DNA from: Lasiodiplodia sp. COLG20
Taxonomy: Eukaryota; Ascomycota; Dothideomycetes; Botryosphaeriales; Botryosphaeriaceae
DNA: 64,000 nt
NCBI GenBank assembly: GCA_009801085.1
Contig: VNWV01000006.1
Coordinates: forward strand, 1,178,001-1,242,000
Direction of reading: 5' to 3'
The translations under genes were made by a program, and so were the position numbers. The notes under the pieces are model-generated. The model was not told the DNA's origin. It searched no databases and was given only the letters and a program-made list of their open reading frames with translations. This document shows positions 41,895 through 53,600 of the stretch, piece after piece; the first letter of the stretch is position 1, and each line of letters starts with the position of its first letter.

Positions 41895-42827
41895 ATGTCC
41901 GGTACTCACTACGTCGACGCCGATACCCGCATCACCCTCATCGGTGCCGGCACTATTGGTCTTTCCTTCGCCGCGCTGCACCTGCACTTTCTCAAGTCCC
42001 CATCGCAGCTCACCATCCTCGACACGCGTCCCGACCTGGCCGAATATGTCGCCTCCACACTCCCCAAGTACTTGCCCGAAGGACAGTACGACCTCTCGTC
42101 GATCCGCCTGACGGATTCGCTCCCGGACGCCGTGCGCGACGCCGACATCGTGCAAGAGCAAGGCCCAGAAAACCTGCCCTTCAAGGCCGCCATCTGGGCC
42201 CAAGTGGCCGAGCACGTGAAGAAGCCCGGCGCTCTCTTCTGGAGCAGCACGTCCGGTATCACTGCGACAGCCCAGGCCGAGGCCGCCGGTCTCATTGACG
42301 CTGCTGCGCGGCTGGTCGTCGTCCACCCGTACAACCCACCCCATGTCATGCCCCTGCTCGAAGTCGTCCCCGGCGCCCAGACGAGCGAAGAGACGGTGCG
42401 TATGACCGTCGCATTTTGGCAGGCGCGGGGCCGCGAGCCCGTGGTTCTGCACAAGGAAGTCTCCGGTTTCGTCGCCAACCGGCTGGCCTTCGCACTACTG
42501 CGCGAGGCCGTTCACCTCGTTCGAGACGGAGTCGTTGGCGTCGAGGAGCTGGACCGTGTGGTGCAGGCCAGCATGGGTCCGCGATGGGCTGTCGCCGGCC
42601 CGTTCAAGAGCTATCATGCCGGTGGCGGTCCGGGAGGCTTGGAAGCCTTTTTCAAGAATATAGGGGGCACGGTCCAGCGGTGCTGGGATGATTCTGGGAG
42701 GGAGAATGTGGGCGACGGCTGGGAGGATGATATATTTAAGCAAGCAGAGGATGCTTACGGGGTCGTGGATACATCACGCAGAGACCGGGTAACTAGAGAA
42801 GTCCTTGAAGCCGCCAGAAAAAAGTAG
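41895..42827 (+). CDS. 3-hydroxyacyl-CoA dehydrogenase-like (lambda-crystallin type) oxidoreductase
   Basis: Single exon of 310 aa. The N-terminal Rossmann fold has the NAD motif ITLIGAGTIGLSFAAL and an acidic residue at the end of strand 2 (LTILDTRPDL). DADIVQEQGPENLPFK and the catalytic HPYNPPHVMPLLEVV follow, with GFVANRLAFALLREA at the domain junction. A helical C-terminal dimerisation domain ends the protein. It is related to short 3-hydroxyacyl-CoA dehydrogenases and L-gulonate 3-dehydrogenase/lambda-crystallin, so it oxidises a 3-hydroxy acid or its CoA ester with NAD+. Substrate is unresolved. The ATG at 41895 is the first proper start. The divergent acyl-CoA ligase makes a joint pathway plausible. 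Confidence 0.88.
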   Translation: MSGTHYVDADTRITLIGAGTIGLSFAALHLHFLKSPSQLTILDTRPDLAEYVASTLPKYLPEGQYDLSSIRLTDSLPDAVRDADIVQEQGPENLPFKAAIWAQVAEHVKKPGALFWSSTSGITATAQAEAAGLIDAAARLVVVHPYNPPHVMPLLEVVPGAQTSEETVRMTVAFWQARGREPVVLHKEVSGFVANRLAFALLREAVHLVRDGVVGVEELDRVVQASMGPRWAVAGPFKSYHAGGGPGGLEAFFKNIGGTVQRCWDDSGRENVGDGWEDDIFKQAEDAYGVVDTSRRDRVTREVLEAARKK

Positions 42828-43012
42828 AGATAAGTGGCGGGGAAAAACGAAGCAATGGGTTCCGATATCCTTTGACATAATTCATGTAGACACATGACCA
42901 TGCCTTGCCATAGTGTATATCCCGAGTGAGCGCATCTGAATAACATCACGGCGCCCAGCTGCTAAACCATTGCAATTGGATTGGTCCACAGTCCCTCGAT
43001 AAAGGTTCGAAA

Positions 43013-44055
43013 TCAAGCGGACTCGGTGGTTTCGCGAGTAGACTGATGCGGCGTCCAGGTCATAGTAGCGACGACATAGTCGATGGTGTCCAGATTCCCG
43101 TGGGCCAAGCGCCACTTCACACCACCAAAGTCGGCTGCACCTGTCCACTCTGAATATTTTGGTGGAGTGGTGAGTGGAGAAAGTACGGTGCCATCCTCGA
43201 GTGGGAAGCGCCAGTTAGAAACTTTCTTCTTGATGATGTTGTTCAGCTGGTCCTTCTTGCGCTTCAGCGTCTCGAATTCGATTGTTAGCTCTTGCAGACA
43301 CGATGGAAACTTGACGTTTGCCGGAATGAGACCATGGCGCCAGGTGTCCAGGATCATGAGCGGCTTGTCGTTCGGCCAGCCGTACCACGACGTGTGGCGG
43401 ATGGTGACGGTAATGTGCTTAGGGCGGAATTGGGGCAGAGGCGTGTACCAATGCCCGTTGGGGCGGCGTACGAAGAAGTGAACGTGGTTCAGCAGAGCCG
43501 TGTTCCTGGCGGTGAACTCTGCGAAGCGCCATTTTGGAGCATCTGGAGGGCCGCGATCTTCCCACACGGGCAGGGTAGCAGTAGACAAGGGGATGGCCGA
43601 GGCTTCCCAGTAGGCCAGGCGACAGGTGGCTAGAAGATCGGTGTGCATTTCAAAGGCATGGGTGTAGCCAGGACGATAGTACCAGCTGTTTTCTGGGTAC
43701 GGGCGGGTAAGATCAACATGCTGGGACACGGCGAGAGTGAAGATTTGATTGCGCAACTCTGGAGGAAGCTTGGACCACAGCGGAGACTGCTTTTGGGGGT
43801 GGGCAGTTGACGGGTCGATGGACTCAAGCTGGCGACGGATGCGGCGACGCTGGCCTCTGCGCAGGTCGGTGAGGTCTTTTGCGCACTGCGTCACCCTGGA
43901 ATCCAGTCAGTAGTTTGAGGTCGTGTGATGGTGGCGGACTGCGGCGGAGGCGAGGCTGGACGCGAGAGGTCAAGGACATACGCTAGACATTGATCCTGAG
44001 GAACTTGGTCTGGCGAGTCCTCAGCGCGCCCGTCTTCCTGGGCGGACGGGTGCAT
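43013..44055 (-). CDS. F-box/2EXR-like fungal protein of unknown function
   Basis: Minus-strand exons are 44055-43982 and 43895-43013 (intron 86 nt, GTATGT...CTGAC...TCCAG), giving 318 aa. The motif SPLWSKLPPELRNQIFTLAV is the F-box-like opening of a large fungal family often called 2EXR or DUF7730. It is followed by WYYRPGYTHAFEMHTDLLAT and CRLAYWEASAIPLSTAT, where outlying structural elements are recorded in related proteins. The second half has TVTIRHTSWYGWPNDKPLMI and a Lys-rich helix. Such proteins are numerous in mould genomes and rarely studied; adaptor roles in ubiquitination are inferred, not shown. The start in exon 1 is the last ATG before the donor; an earlier start is possible. 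Confidence 0.75.
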
Positions 44056-44942
44056 CTTGGAGTGGTTGCGGAGGGGAGGTCGTTTGGGCGGGCGTTGGCA
44101 TGGTCTTGATGGAGCGTCGGTCCGCCGCCGTTCCGCGCAAGAAGCAACGGGCAAACAAAGCAAGCGCGGCCCGGCTTGGCGGCGCCTTCCCTTGTCACGC
44201 TCGCCGTTCATTTGGTGCAGCGCAGCGGCCCGATCTGCTGGTAGCCTGGCAACTGCGTTCCTCTCGGCCCGCAACGTGCAGCTTCCACGCACACATGGTC
44301 GCACGCCACCCCCGGCGAACCTCTGCGCCCGACCCTCGCCTGGAGCCTGATGGCGAAGAAACGGGAGCGGAGCGGGCGCATGGTGGCGATAACGCTGAGG
44401 GTAGACGTTGTGGAGATGCCCAATCGGGAGACAAACGCGACCCACGACTGAGAAATCAGAGTCTGTGCGCTCCCGCAACACCACCACCAATCTTATTTGT
44501 CCCAGACCTTTCACGTGCTTCACGCGCTCCTTCTTAATGCCGCCCTTCGCCCGCCTGTCAACACCTGCGCTGCTCCTTGCACGTGCCAGAAAGCGGTCCC
44601 GCCGCTCCCGCCTCCACATGTGCCGCTGTGACTCTCCCGAACATTCGACCTTTATAAGCACTTCTGATTTCGCCGCCTTGCCAAATTCCTCACCAGTCCG
44701 TCGACCCACCAGCACTGCCATCGCCCATCGCCGTCGCCCGACGTTGCCCGCTCGTCACTCACTAATCCACGTAGGCGTTAAATCCGCCTGATCCTTCGAA
44801 CCATTACTTCTTCCAAAATCTTTCCTTCTCTTGTGGTCAGCCTGGACCTTGGACAACCCGGTTTTCAGGCAAATTCCTATCCACGACCGCGTATATAACG
44901 AACCCTCTTCTCCAGAACCGGCTTCGCCGTTCCCCTCTCACC
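44056..44942. promoter_or_regulatory. divergent promoter region, F-box-like / IMPase
   Basis: 887 bp between starts. A TATA-like TATATAA lies at 44892-44898, 45 bp upstream of the IMPase ATG. A pyrimidine-rich leader separates them. No gene seen. Confidence 0.5.
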
Positions 44943-46013
44943 ATGCCGCTCAAAATGTCCTATAGCACGGATCAGTCCGGAGCCTCCAGTATGCTCCACT
45001 CGCCCGCCTCACCTTACCCACAGTCCGATCGCGAAACTCCCTTCTCCAGCCCTGATGGATCCGTCTTCGATCTGGCCGACGTCGATGAGCACCTTCTGGC
45101 TTCATTGTGCGGCGGCATTCCGCTCGAGGACATTGAAGAGACGCTGGTCAGTATCGCGCACCGCGCTGGGCAGATGATCCTCGCCGCCGACCCCACCGTG
45201 GACGACTCGGACACCAAGAACAACTCCAGCGACCGTGTCACTGCAACCGACAAAGCCGTCGAGGACATGGTTCACCACGTCATCCACACGACTTACCCCA
45301 AGTTCGAGTTCCTGGGTGAAGAGACGTTCAAGGAAGGCACCAAGTTGACTGACGCTCCCACCATCGTCGCCGACCCCATCGACGGAACCCTTAACTTCAT
45401 CCACGGCTTTCCCAACGTCGCCGTCTCCCTCGCGCTGACCGTCGGTCGCAAGCCCGTTGTCGGCGTCGTCTACAACCCCTTCCGCGGCGACCTCTTCACC
45501 GCCATCAAGGGCAAAGGCGCTTACCTGACCCGTCCTGACGGCCGCCGCATTCCCCTCCCCGTCAAGCGCAACCCGCCACCCATGAACTCGCTCAACGACT
45601 GCCTCGTCGCCGTCGAATGGGGCAATCAGCGCAGCGGGCCGAACTGGGAGCTCCGCGCATCCGTGCACAAGAAGCTCCTCTCGTCCAAGGACATCGGCGG
45701 CGCCATGGTCCACAGCGTGCGCAGCTCCGGATCCGCCGCCCTCGACTTCTGCTACGTCGCCGCGGGTTGGCTCGACGTCTACTGGGAGGCCGGTGTCTGG
45801 GTCTGGGACATCTGCGCCGGCTGGCTGGTCGTGCAAGAGGCTGGCGGTCTGATCGCGAGCGCCAATCCAGGCGACTGGGATCCGGAGCTGGAGGGCCGCT
45901 GCTACCTCGCTGTTCGGGGTGCGTCCGAGCGCGATGGCCAGAGAAAGGTTGTCGAGGAGCTGTGGGGCCTGATGGATGGTAAGAGCTTCACTTATCCCGT
46001 TGTGAAGAAGTGA
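44943..46013 (+). CDS. inositol-1-monophosphatase family enzyme (QutG-like)
   Basis: Single exon of 356 aa. A 45-residue Ser/Pro-rich N terminus precedes the phosphatase fold. Metal-binding motifs are FLGEETF (Glu), then VADPIDGTLNFIHGFP (Asp-Pro-x-Asp-Gly-Thr), and VWVWDICAGWLVVQEAGG near the C terminus (Trp-Asp-x2-Ala-Gly). Family members hydrolyse inositol monophosphates with Mg2+; the QutG subset sits in quinate clusters of moulds, but no quinate genes are nearby here. It is longer than bacterial or animal IMPases (about 270-290) because of the N-terminal extension. An internal Met at codon 5 is an alternative start. Confidence 0.92.
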   Translation: MPLKMSYSTDQSGASSMLHSPASPYPQSDRETPFSSPDGSVFDLADVDEHLLASLCGGIPLEDIEETLVSIAHRAGQMILAADPTVDDSDTKNNSSDRVTATDKAVEDMVHHVIHTTYPKFEFLGEETFKEGTKLTDAPTIVADPIDGTLNFIHGFPNVAVSLALTVGRKPVVGVVYNPFRGDLFTAIKGKGAYLTRPDGRRIPLPVKRNPPPMNSLNDCLVAVEWGNQRSGPNWELRASVHKKLLSSKDIGGAMVHSVRSSGSAALDFCYVAAGWLDVYWEAGVWVWDICAGWLVVQEAGGLIASANPGDWDPELEGRCYLAVRGASERDGQRKVVEELWGLMDGKSFTYPVVKK

Positions 46014-47037
46014 AGAGCGAGCTTGCATAGGATAGCGCCAGCCAGTGGTCTAGAAAAGCTTCCATTCTTCTGGCTTTGCCTCGTCGTTTGGATTTAGTTT
46101 GGGTATTGCATGGCGTAGATGGAGTTGGATACAAGGTCAGGCAAGACTTTCGGTAGAGGGCGTGGGTATACTGGAAAGATTTATACTAGAGCAAAAATTC
46201 ACTGCACATCATGCACACACGTCGAATCAACGGATGCTTTTACTGGTGAAATTTTTTTCTTAAATTCCGTTCAGGATGAGCGAGGCTATCACGTAGTCTG
46301 TTCCCCTCACATCTCTACAAAATAAAAAAGAGTGACCGTCGAGCCACCGCCCTCTCTCGTCCGCGCAATGTATGCCAGACACCGTGAGACCATCCGCGCA
46401 CCTTAATGTTGTATCTTGAAAGAAAGGACGGAATGAACGAGAAACAAACAAACAGCGATGCAAAAGTGGCTGCGACATGTTTAATGAAGCATCAGGCACA
46501 CGATATTTGACGTAAATCAGCTTTCCTCCCAATGTCATCGGCATCGCTACCACCACCGGCAGAACAGGCAAAGGACAACTCTTACACCGGGCGAAAGACG
46601 GAAGCAACACGAAGAAATAAAGAAGGAAGAAAACCGGCTAACCGTCTCGCACAAATGCGACGGTTGATCGTCATTGAGGCCATCTCAAAGAAGACAAGGC
46701 ACACTGGAAGAGCAGTATATACTCCCACGCTCTTTCTTTCTCTTTAGTGCGCCACCAACATGCAAACGGGAGATGGGTCGAAGAAACAATCGTGAAGGCG
46801 GGATGGAAAATGTAATGATAGTGATAGCGACAAAGAGTCATTCTCTCCAACAACGTTTGACTCAGAAGTCCGCCTTTTCAGCAACCCGTACAAGACTCAC
46901 ACACATCAGGAGAGGCTAGTCGTCTCCGCACAGCTCGGAAACTAACAGTAAAACGAGGACACGGACTGGACAAACAACACATAAAAACACAAACCACCGG
47001 CTAAAAAACCAACAGTTTCAACAATCCGATTCGCAAC

Positions 47038-47083
<46 letters not shown>

Positions 47084-47668
47084 CGCAAGAGAACAGTCCC
47101 AATAAGCAGTCGACCCGCCAGCAAAACAAGAATATCCCACAGTTGTGTTAAGTAGCAACAGCGGCATTGAGAATACCCAACAGAGAGGTTGGGAGGCCAA
47201 AAGAACAAAACATTTTCAAAGCGCCTTGCGTTGCGCCCCGCGCTGCCTGCATCCCTTTATCTTTCTCCTCCCCTTCTCCTGACTGACGGTGCCTGGCGCT
47301 CGAATGATGGAAAACAACGGCCAAAGTCAAACCACGCCTCAAAAGTCTTGTCAAACAACGCGCAACAATCGTTGATGTCGTGAAGTGAATAACAGTCGCG
47401 GGCGGAAGATTATTTTTCTGCGTGGTAAGAATATGGCGGTCGGACTCGTTCGGTCGGTAGATGGTGGGTGGCTGGGTGGATGGATGGGTGAAGATCGGCG
47501 ATCTGAAGGTGAAGGATAGGAAGTGTTCGAACGAGTTTCGTGCTGCGGAGTATAACATGTATTTTGTTTTTCGCTGGACAACATGGGAAAAGGGATTATG
47601 TTCTACATGCAGTCGCCCGGATGGAAATGGCGCGACCAGACTATCGTTTTCGACATGAATACGCATCG
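46014..47668. other. 1.65-kb intergenic between convergent genes
   Basis: 3' flanks of the IMPase and adenylate cyclase genes. The open minus-strand frame that runs to 47148 is intron read-through beyond the cyclase stop. It contains the 44-nt A run. No gene seen. Confidence 0.55.
47039..47082. repeat. 44-nt A homopolymer
   Basis: An uninterrupted A run of 44 on the plus strand (T on the minus strand), about 590 bp past the adenylate cyclase stop. Its length may be uncertain owing to sequencing. Confidence 0.8.
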
Positions 47669-50600
47669 TTATGCCGCAGCAGAAGCTTTGAGCAAGCGCA
47701 GTTCCTCGAGCTGGCTGCTGAGTTCGGCAAATATGTCGTCCATGGGACAGGCCTGCTGGAGCATGCCGTATCCGAAAGGACGGACGGTATGACGGAGCTG
47801 TAGTGTCGTGATGCAAGACTGTGCGGCCCGTGTCAGTGGATTCGACGCCAACAGCGGGCGGTGCATTACTTACCTCGATTCTCGAAATCTGATGCTCGAC
47901 GAAATTGATTAAGAACCTGTCCGTGATCTCGCCGCCTCGAGTCTTCATGCGCTCGAGCAGTGCCGTCTCGGGTGCCTTCAGCTGGGTGCTACCAGGGCTC
48001 TCGAGCGCGGAGCAGAGCATCTCGAGGCGAAGCGACACATTCCACAGTGCCCAGACATCCTCCGTGTTGATCGTGAGCTGCGAGTCTGGCATCTTGGTTC
48101 CGGCCATTGCAGTGGTCGCCGCTGCTTCGGCCTCGGCGCGCTGTTGCTGGACGACGAGGCGCGACGCCAAGGAGTGCGGGTACATCAGGTAGATGTATTC
48201 GGGGTTCTCCAGACCCTTAAGCCTGCGCTCTCCGAGGTCCTTGACTTCGAAACCTTGGCTGCTCAGCGATCTCAGCTCGCGTCGGATGGCTTGAGCTTGA
48301 GCATCGTCGCCGAAAGACTCGTCCACGCTGCCGGACCGGTCGGACTCTATGTGCGTCTCGAGCAGGCGCTGGATCTCAGCGATGAAATCCGACGACACGG
48401 TGATCTGACCACCGTCGGCGACGGACGATATACGGGATGCTCTGTTGACCATGGGACCGAAGTAGTCCATGCGCTTCGTGACCGGATCGACTTCGCACAC
48501 TGGCGTGCCCCAGTGGATACCCATACGGACCGAGAGACCGCGGAAGATGATGTTGCCATCCGCATCGGCGACCTCTTGGCCGTTGACGCTGTTCAGAATC
48601 TCCTGAGGCCACTGCACGTCCAGAAGCTGGCTCTGGATCGTGAAGCACCATAGCAGTGCCGAAGTCACCGTCGGGAAGGCGACCATAAAAGCATCACCTT
48701 CAGTCTTGACCTCGTAACCTCCAATGATGCGCAGCTGCCGACGCATGACGTCGTTGTGCATCTTGATGGCAGACCGCATGGCCGTCGGATAAGTCTCCCA
48801 CATGAGGGTCGAATTCTTGATGTCGGTGAAGACCAAGCTGACTTCTCCGGTAGGAGCGTCCACTTCTGAATCGAGGCGGGCGAGTTTCTGGTCTCCGACG
48901 ACCTCGCGGCGCTTGCCTCTGCTGCGCGGGAAGGGGAAGAGCTCATCGGGAGAACCGGTGGGGCCCATGGACATGCTGTGCGTGCGGAACCTCGCACGCT
49001 CACGCTTCCGCAAGTCACTGACTCCGATGAGCATGACCATGATCTTGCCCGTCGCACCAAACGCGATCGCGAGATCTCTCAGCTTCTGTGCAGCTCTCAT
49101 GAGATCGCCGCGCTCGGAGCGTGCGACATCGACGGCGAAGTCGGGAGTGAGATAGTCCCAAAGCTCCCGAGAAGCCACAAGAATCATCTCGTCGGACTCG
49201 CGCAGGGTGATGTGTGACACGTGCGGAGCGGCAATGACCGACGGACACATCTGGATGTATCCAAAAGCACGCGAGACCTCGAGGACATCGTTGAGCTTTC
49301 CTTGTCGAGAAACGAAACCTCCGGCATCCCTGATACGTGTGCGCTCGCTGGGTTCTGCCGGGTCGTGTTTTCTGGTGATGATCCTATGGCTTCCCTCTGA
49401 GTGGATCAAGAGGGCCTGTGCGTCACCCACGTTCGAGACGTAGAGTTCCATCTCCTTTAGGTACACGACCGTCGCAACGCTGCCGGAGTGGAGGTCCTCT
49501 TCGCTCAAGTCAGGCATGGTGCTACGATGGACGACGCCAGCCTTGTCTTGCGACTGGGTCGCTGCACCTGCGAGGTCCTTGTTCAGTCCCAGGTAGCTTC
49601 TCCTTAGCGCATCGGCCGGGGTTTCGTTGTTTCGAAGCCGTTCCAGTTCGTCAGAAAATCGGTTCTTGAAATGGTCGTAAAGGTACTTGGCAATCTTCGA
49701 GCCGCCTGCGGGCAAGGCCTGCCCATCGAACATGCCAAAGAGCGTTTCGTCGTCATGACTCCGGAACTTGGGAATGACTAGGTCCATGGTTGAGAGGTGT
49801 TCGTTCCGTCCCAGGGTATCCGCCAACCCATAAGACATCGTTCCAACCATCGAGCCTGCGGTCCGCACTCTTCGGTCCTCGCTCTGGTCAGGCACGGAGG
49901 GCACCATCAGCGTGACGTCCATCAACCCCAAGATGCGCAAGTTTGTGAGCGAGGTGAAATCTGTGAGGTCCTTGCCCTCGCGCCCGTAGCCGCCGGCGCC
50001 CGCGAATCCGCCATGCGGCTTGATTTCCAAGCGCTTGTTGCCCGAAAGGTTGAGGTACCTCAGGTTGTGGTTCCAGTTCCAGTTCCAGTCGTACGGCCAG
50101 TTGGATACGTTGTACTTGAGCGCATTGCTGCCGACATCCAGGATGGCCAGCTTGGCTACTTTGCCAAGCTCAGCCGGAAGCACTTGGAATTTATTCCCGT
50201 TGATGTGGAGGATCCTCAGCGATGTAACTTCTTCGAGATCTTCGGCCGGAAGGGACGTCAAATCGTTGCCGGAGAGATAAAATTCCGTGATGTGCTGCCA
50301 TCTGCGGAGGGTCCGAGGAGGCAGGTCGTAGATGACATTATACGAAATATTCAGGATTCGCAGCTCGGGAAGAAGGGCCAGCTCGTCAAAGACGTCGTCA
50401 TTGAGTCGGTTGTCCGCAAGGAACAAATGTCGGAGGGAGCCGGCGAACGTGGAAACCATACGGTTGGACAAGCTCGAGTCCTTGCGGGTGACCGGTGTCA
50501 CCGTTCCGTCCGTGGTCTTCGACGTCGTCGACGCTTTCCTTCCGCTGGAGGAGTAACCCGAAGCGACCGAGCCGCTTCTCTGAGCGCCCGGCGATGAGCT

Positions 50601-53600
50601 GACCGTGAGCAATCCCTGGCCCGAGTTCTGGCTGGGCCTTCGTGCTTCAAAATCCTCCAGCTTGCCAAGATCCTCGAAACTCGGGCTGCTGGAGAGTCCA
50701 GGGGTGGTTTGCGCAGTTCCGGGGGTTCCGTCGACTTGGGAATCGGCGGGCTGGAACGTCGGATTAGGCGGTCCGGGCTTGGGGAACGTTTCCAAGACGT
50801 TCGAGGAGATGTTCAGAGTCTCCAGCTTGCGAGCGTACCAGATCTCCTGTGGAAGCGCGTTCAGGTTGTTTTCCCTGACGTCCAGATAGCGCAGTTCGCA
50901 GAGCCTTCCAATATCCGCGGGCAATCGGTCAATGTTGTTCCTCGCGAGACTGAGGTGCTCCAGCTTCGAGAGCTTGCCCATCTGCGGCGACAGAGACACG
51001 AAGTGATTCTTGTCGAGAATGAGCTTCGTGAGGTTGGGGACCTTCAGGAACAAATCGTCTGGCAACTGCGTGAGCTTCGCCGATGCCAGATTGAGCATCG
51101 ACAAGGTTGTCACCGGCCCGCTCAGTCCGAAGCGAGTGACGGGATTGTGGTTGAGGTGCAGAACCCGAATCTTCGCAAAAGACCCCTCGAACGCCGAGAT
51201 TGAATTGTGGCCTACCATCAAGTACTCGAGGCGCGGAAGCTGCGACATGACGTCGATGCTGTCGATAGCGTTGAACCGCACGTCAATCTCCTTCAAGTTG
51301 GAGAGATTCTTCAAATCGTCGGGGAACGAGCCACGCAGTTTGTTGTTCGTGGCCCACAGCCTCTCCAGGCAAACCAGCTGACCAATCTTCGGCAAGCTTT
51401 CGATAGAGTTGAAGCTGACATCCAGATCAACCAGTGTCTGAATGTCACCGAGGAAGTCGGGAAACTCCGTCAAGGAGTTGGACGAGAGGTTGAGACTCCT
51501 CAGCGCGCGATAGCTTCCAAAGTACTCCGGCAGGTGCGTGAGCTTGTTGTTCGACAGCCGGAGGCTCAGCAGACCGTGCAGCTTCCAGAGGTCTGCGTGC
51601 TCGAGCTGTTCCAACCGATTGTTAGAAATGTCCAGCATCGTCAAGCGGGTCGCCAAGCTCAAGCTGGGCGGCAACCTCCACGCCTCGTTGCTCGTGTATT
51701 TGATCTCGCGGAGATTCGTACACGCTTGGATGAAATCCTTCGGGATATCCAAGGAAAGATTACGTGAAAGATTGAGGGAGATGATCTCCGTGGCCTTTTG
51801 GTACAGGGTGATGGGTATGGTGATGAGGTTCCGTCCTTGAAGGTCTATGTGACTGAACTTTTGCATTTTACTGAATCCGGGATCTTTCTCCAGACTGGAA
51901 TAACCGCTCATCTTGGCCGGCAAGAAGGTGAATCGGCAGAGGTAGCTGTTGTCCTCCCGTCCTACGTCTTCCAGCCTGTCCGATTCGCTGTATCCGGCCT
52001 GTTCGAGCAGACGCTTCTGTATGACGAGCGGTCTTTCGTTCGGTTCTAGTTGCCGAGACGTGTCGTGCTTGCGCATTATGATTTGGTAGTTTCCGAGCTC
52101 GTCCTGCAGGAATGACTTCTTGCCCAGAATTTGAATGACTTCTCCAACCGTCGTGTTGACGGGGACGGAAAGAACAGCGAACGTCGAATCGACTCGGAAG
52201 ATGCGGACACAGAATGGAGGCCCAGGATCGACCTCTTCTTTTTGAGGGTTACCCTGCTCGTCGAGCTCTTGCAAACGACTGACGTTCTCGTCGTTGGCGC
52301 GTTTCACGGCCCAAGAGTCTGGCGCGTCCCAGACGCCCTTTTCTTCCTGTTCCCTCTCCTTGCCAGGGGGGGCGGTATCATCTGGCCAGCCGGCATATAT
52401 ATCACCCATCGGTGGGGTCATCGGTGGCTGCTGAGGGTTAATGATGCCCTCCATGTGCGACAAGTCGGTGTCTAGGTTCCACAGTGCTTCATGGCCTGTC
52501 GCATCAGCTTCGGCAGTGTTTGGATCCTTCCCGACAGGGCCCTCGGGCGTTTGCTGAGGACGTTTGGATTTGAATGGTATTCTGCTGCCTTCTTTTTTCC
52601 CTTTGTCGTATGAGACGTAGGGCTGACCCCATGATCCAGCCGACGCTTGGACTACAAGTTTGCTCTTCAGCTCGCGTGGATCTGTTTCGCCACATTTGTT
52701 AGCCTCATTGTTTGTTGCAGTATAAGTGTGGACGCTAGGGAATTTCAGACCATCTACACCACGATCAGTTTTGTCCTTGCGGCGAAGCTTGTCGAAAAGG
52801 GATCTTTTGCCCGCCATTGGGCCGCCGGGCGACTTCGAGCCAAGCGGCTCCTTGTTCGACTTTGTGCTGCCGGTCGGACTGCTCGATCGTGGAACCAATG
52901 CGATATTGGAATTCATCGCAGACGCTAACCCCGAGCGAATGCTGAAATCGGTGCGGCCTCGGTAGCTGCTCGACGATTCATCTCTGCTGGCGACGGGGCG
53001 CAGCGGCATCCCATGCCCGAGGTCAGGGGCCTTTGATTCGTCGTTGCTCCTGTGATGCCGGTGCCCATGGAACGGGAGTTTGTGGGAATGTGACCCTTTG
53101 GCCGATCTTATCGATTGCTGGTCTGCAGGCGTTGAGGTGGAAGGCGTATCCTGCATCTGGTCAGTACACAGGCAAGACTGCCGAAACAAGCAACAACGGC
53201 GCGATGATCGAAAGATAAGCGCGGCTCAGACTAGTGGCTGCCGAATCGAGAACCATGTACAGCCCCACACTTGCATGCTGAGCCCAGGTATACATCCAAC
53301 CGTCATGCCTTTCGAGATGCCGAAAAATGAAAAAAATGAAAGAAAAAAAAAACACCCCTCCACTACCCGGCAGCCAAGTTCGTGCGGGTTTCGGGAGCGT
53401 CCAACTCACCTTTTCCTGATATTCCCACGGCGTAACTTCACTCGAAGGCAGCGGCGTCCGCGGTCGCGAGCTGGCGGGAGAGCCCGGCCGGCTGCCAATG
53501 CTACTTCTATGCGTGTTGTGCAGCGAGTTGTTGCGGTTCCGCTGCCGCTCCGGCAGGCTCGTCTGCGAGTTCTGCCTCGAATCGCCGCCGCTATTGAACT

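Noticed and set aside
43891..44721. 276-codon minus-strand frame as one exon
   Set aside because: Composite of promoter sequence and exon 1 of the F-box-like gene; the join at 43982/43895 gives a coherent protein.
47148..47668. Extension of the adenylate cyclase frame to 47148
   Set aside because: It results from reading through the 55-nt last intron (47819-47873). The spliced exon restores the conserved C terminus and stops at 47669.
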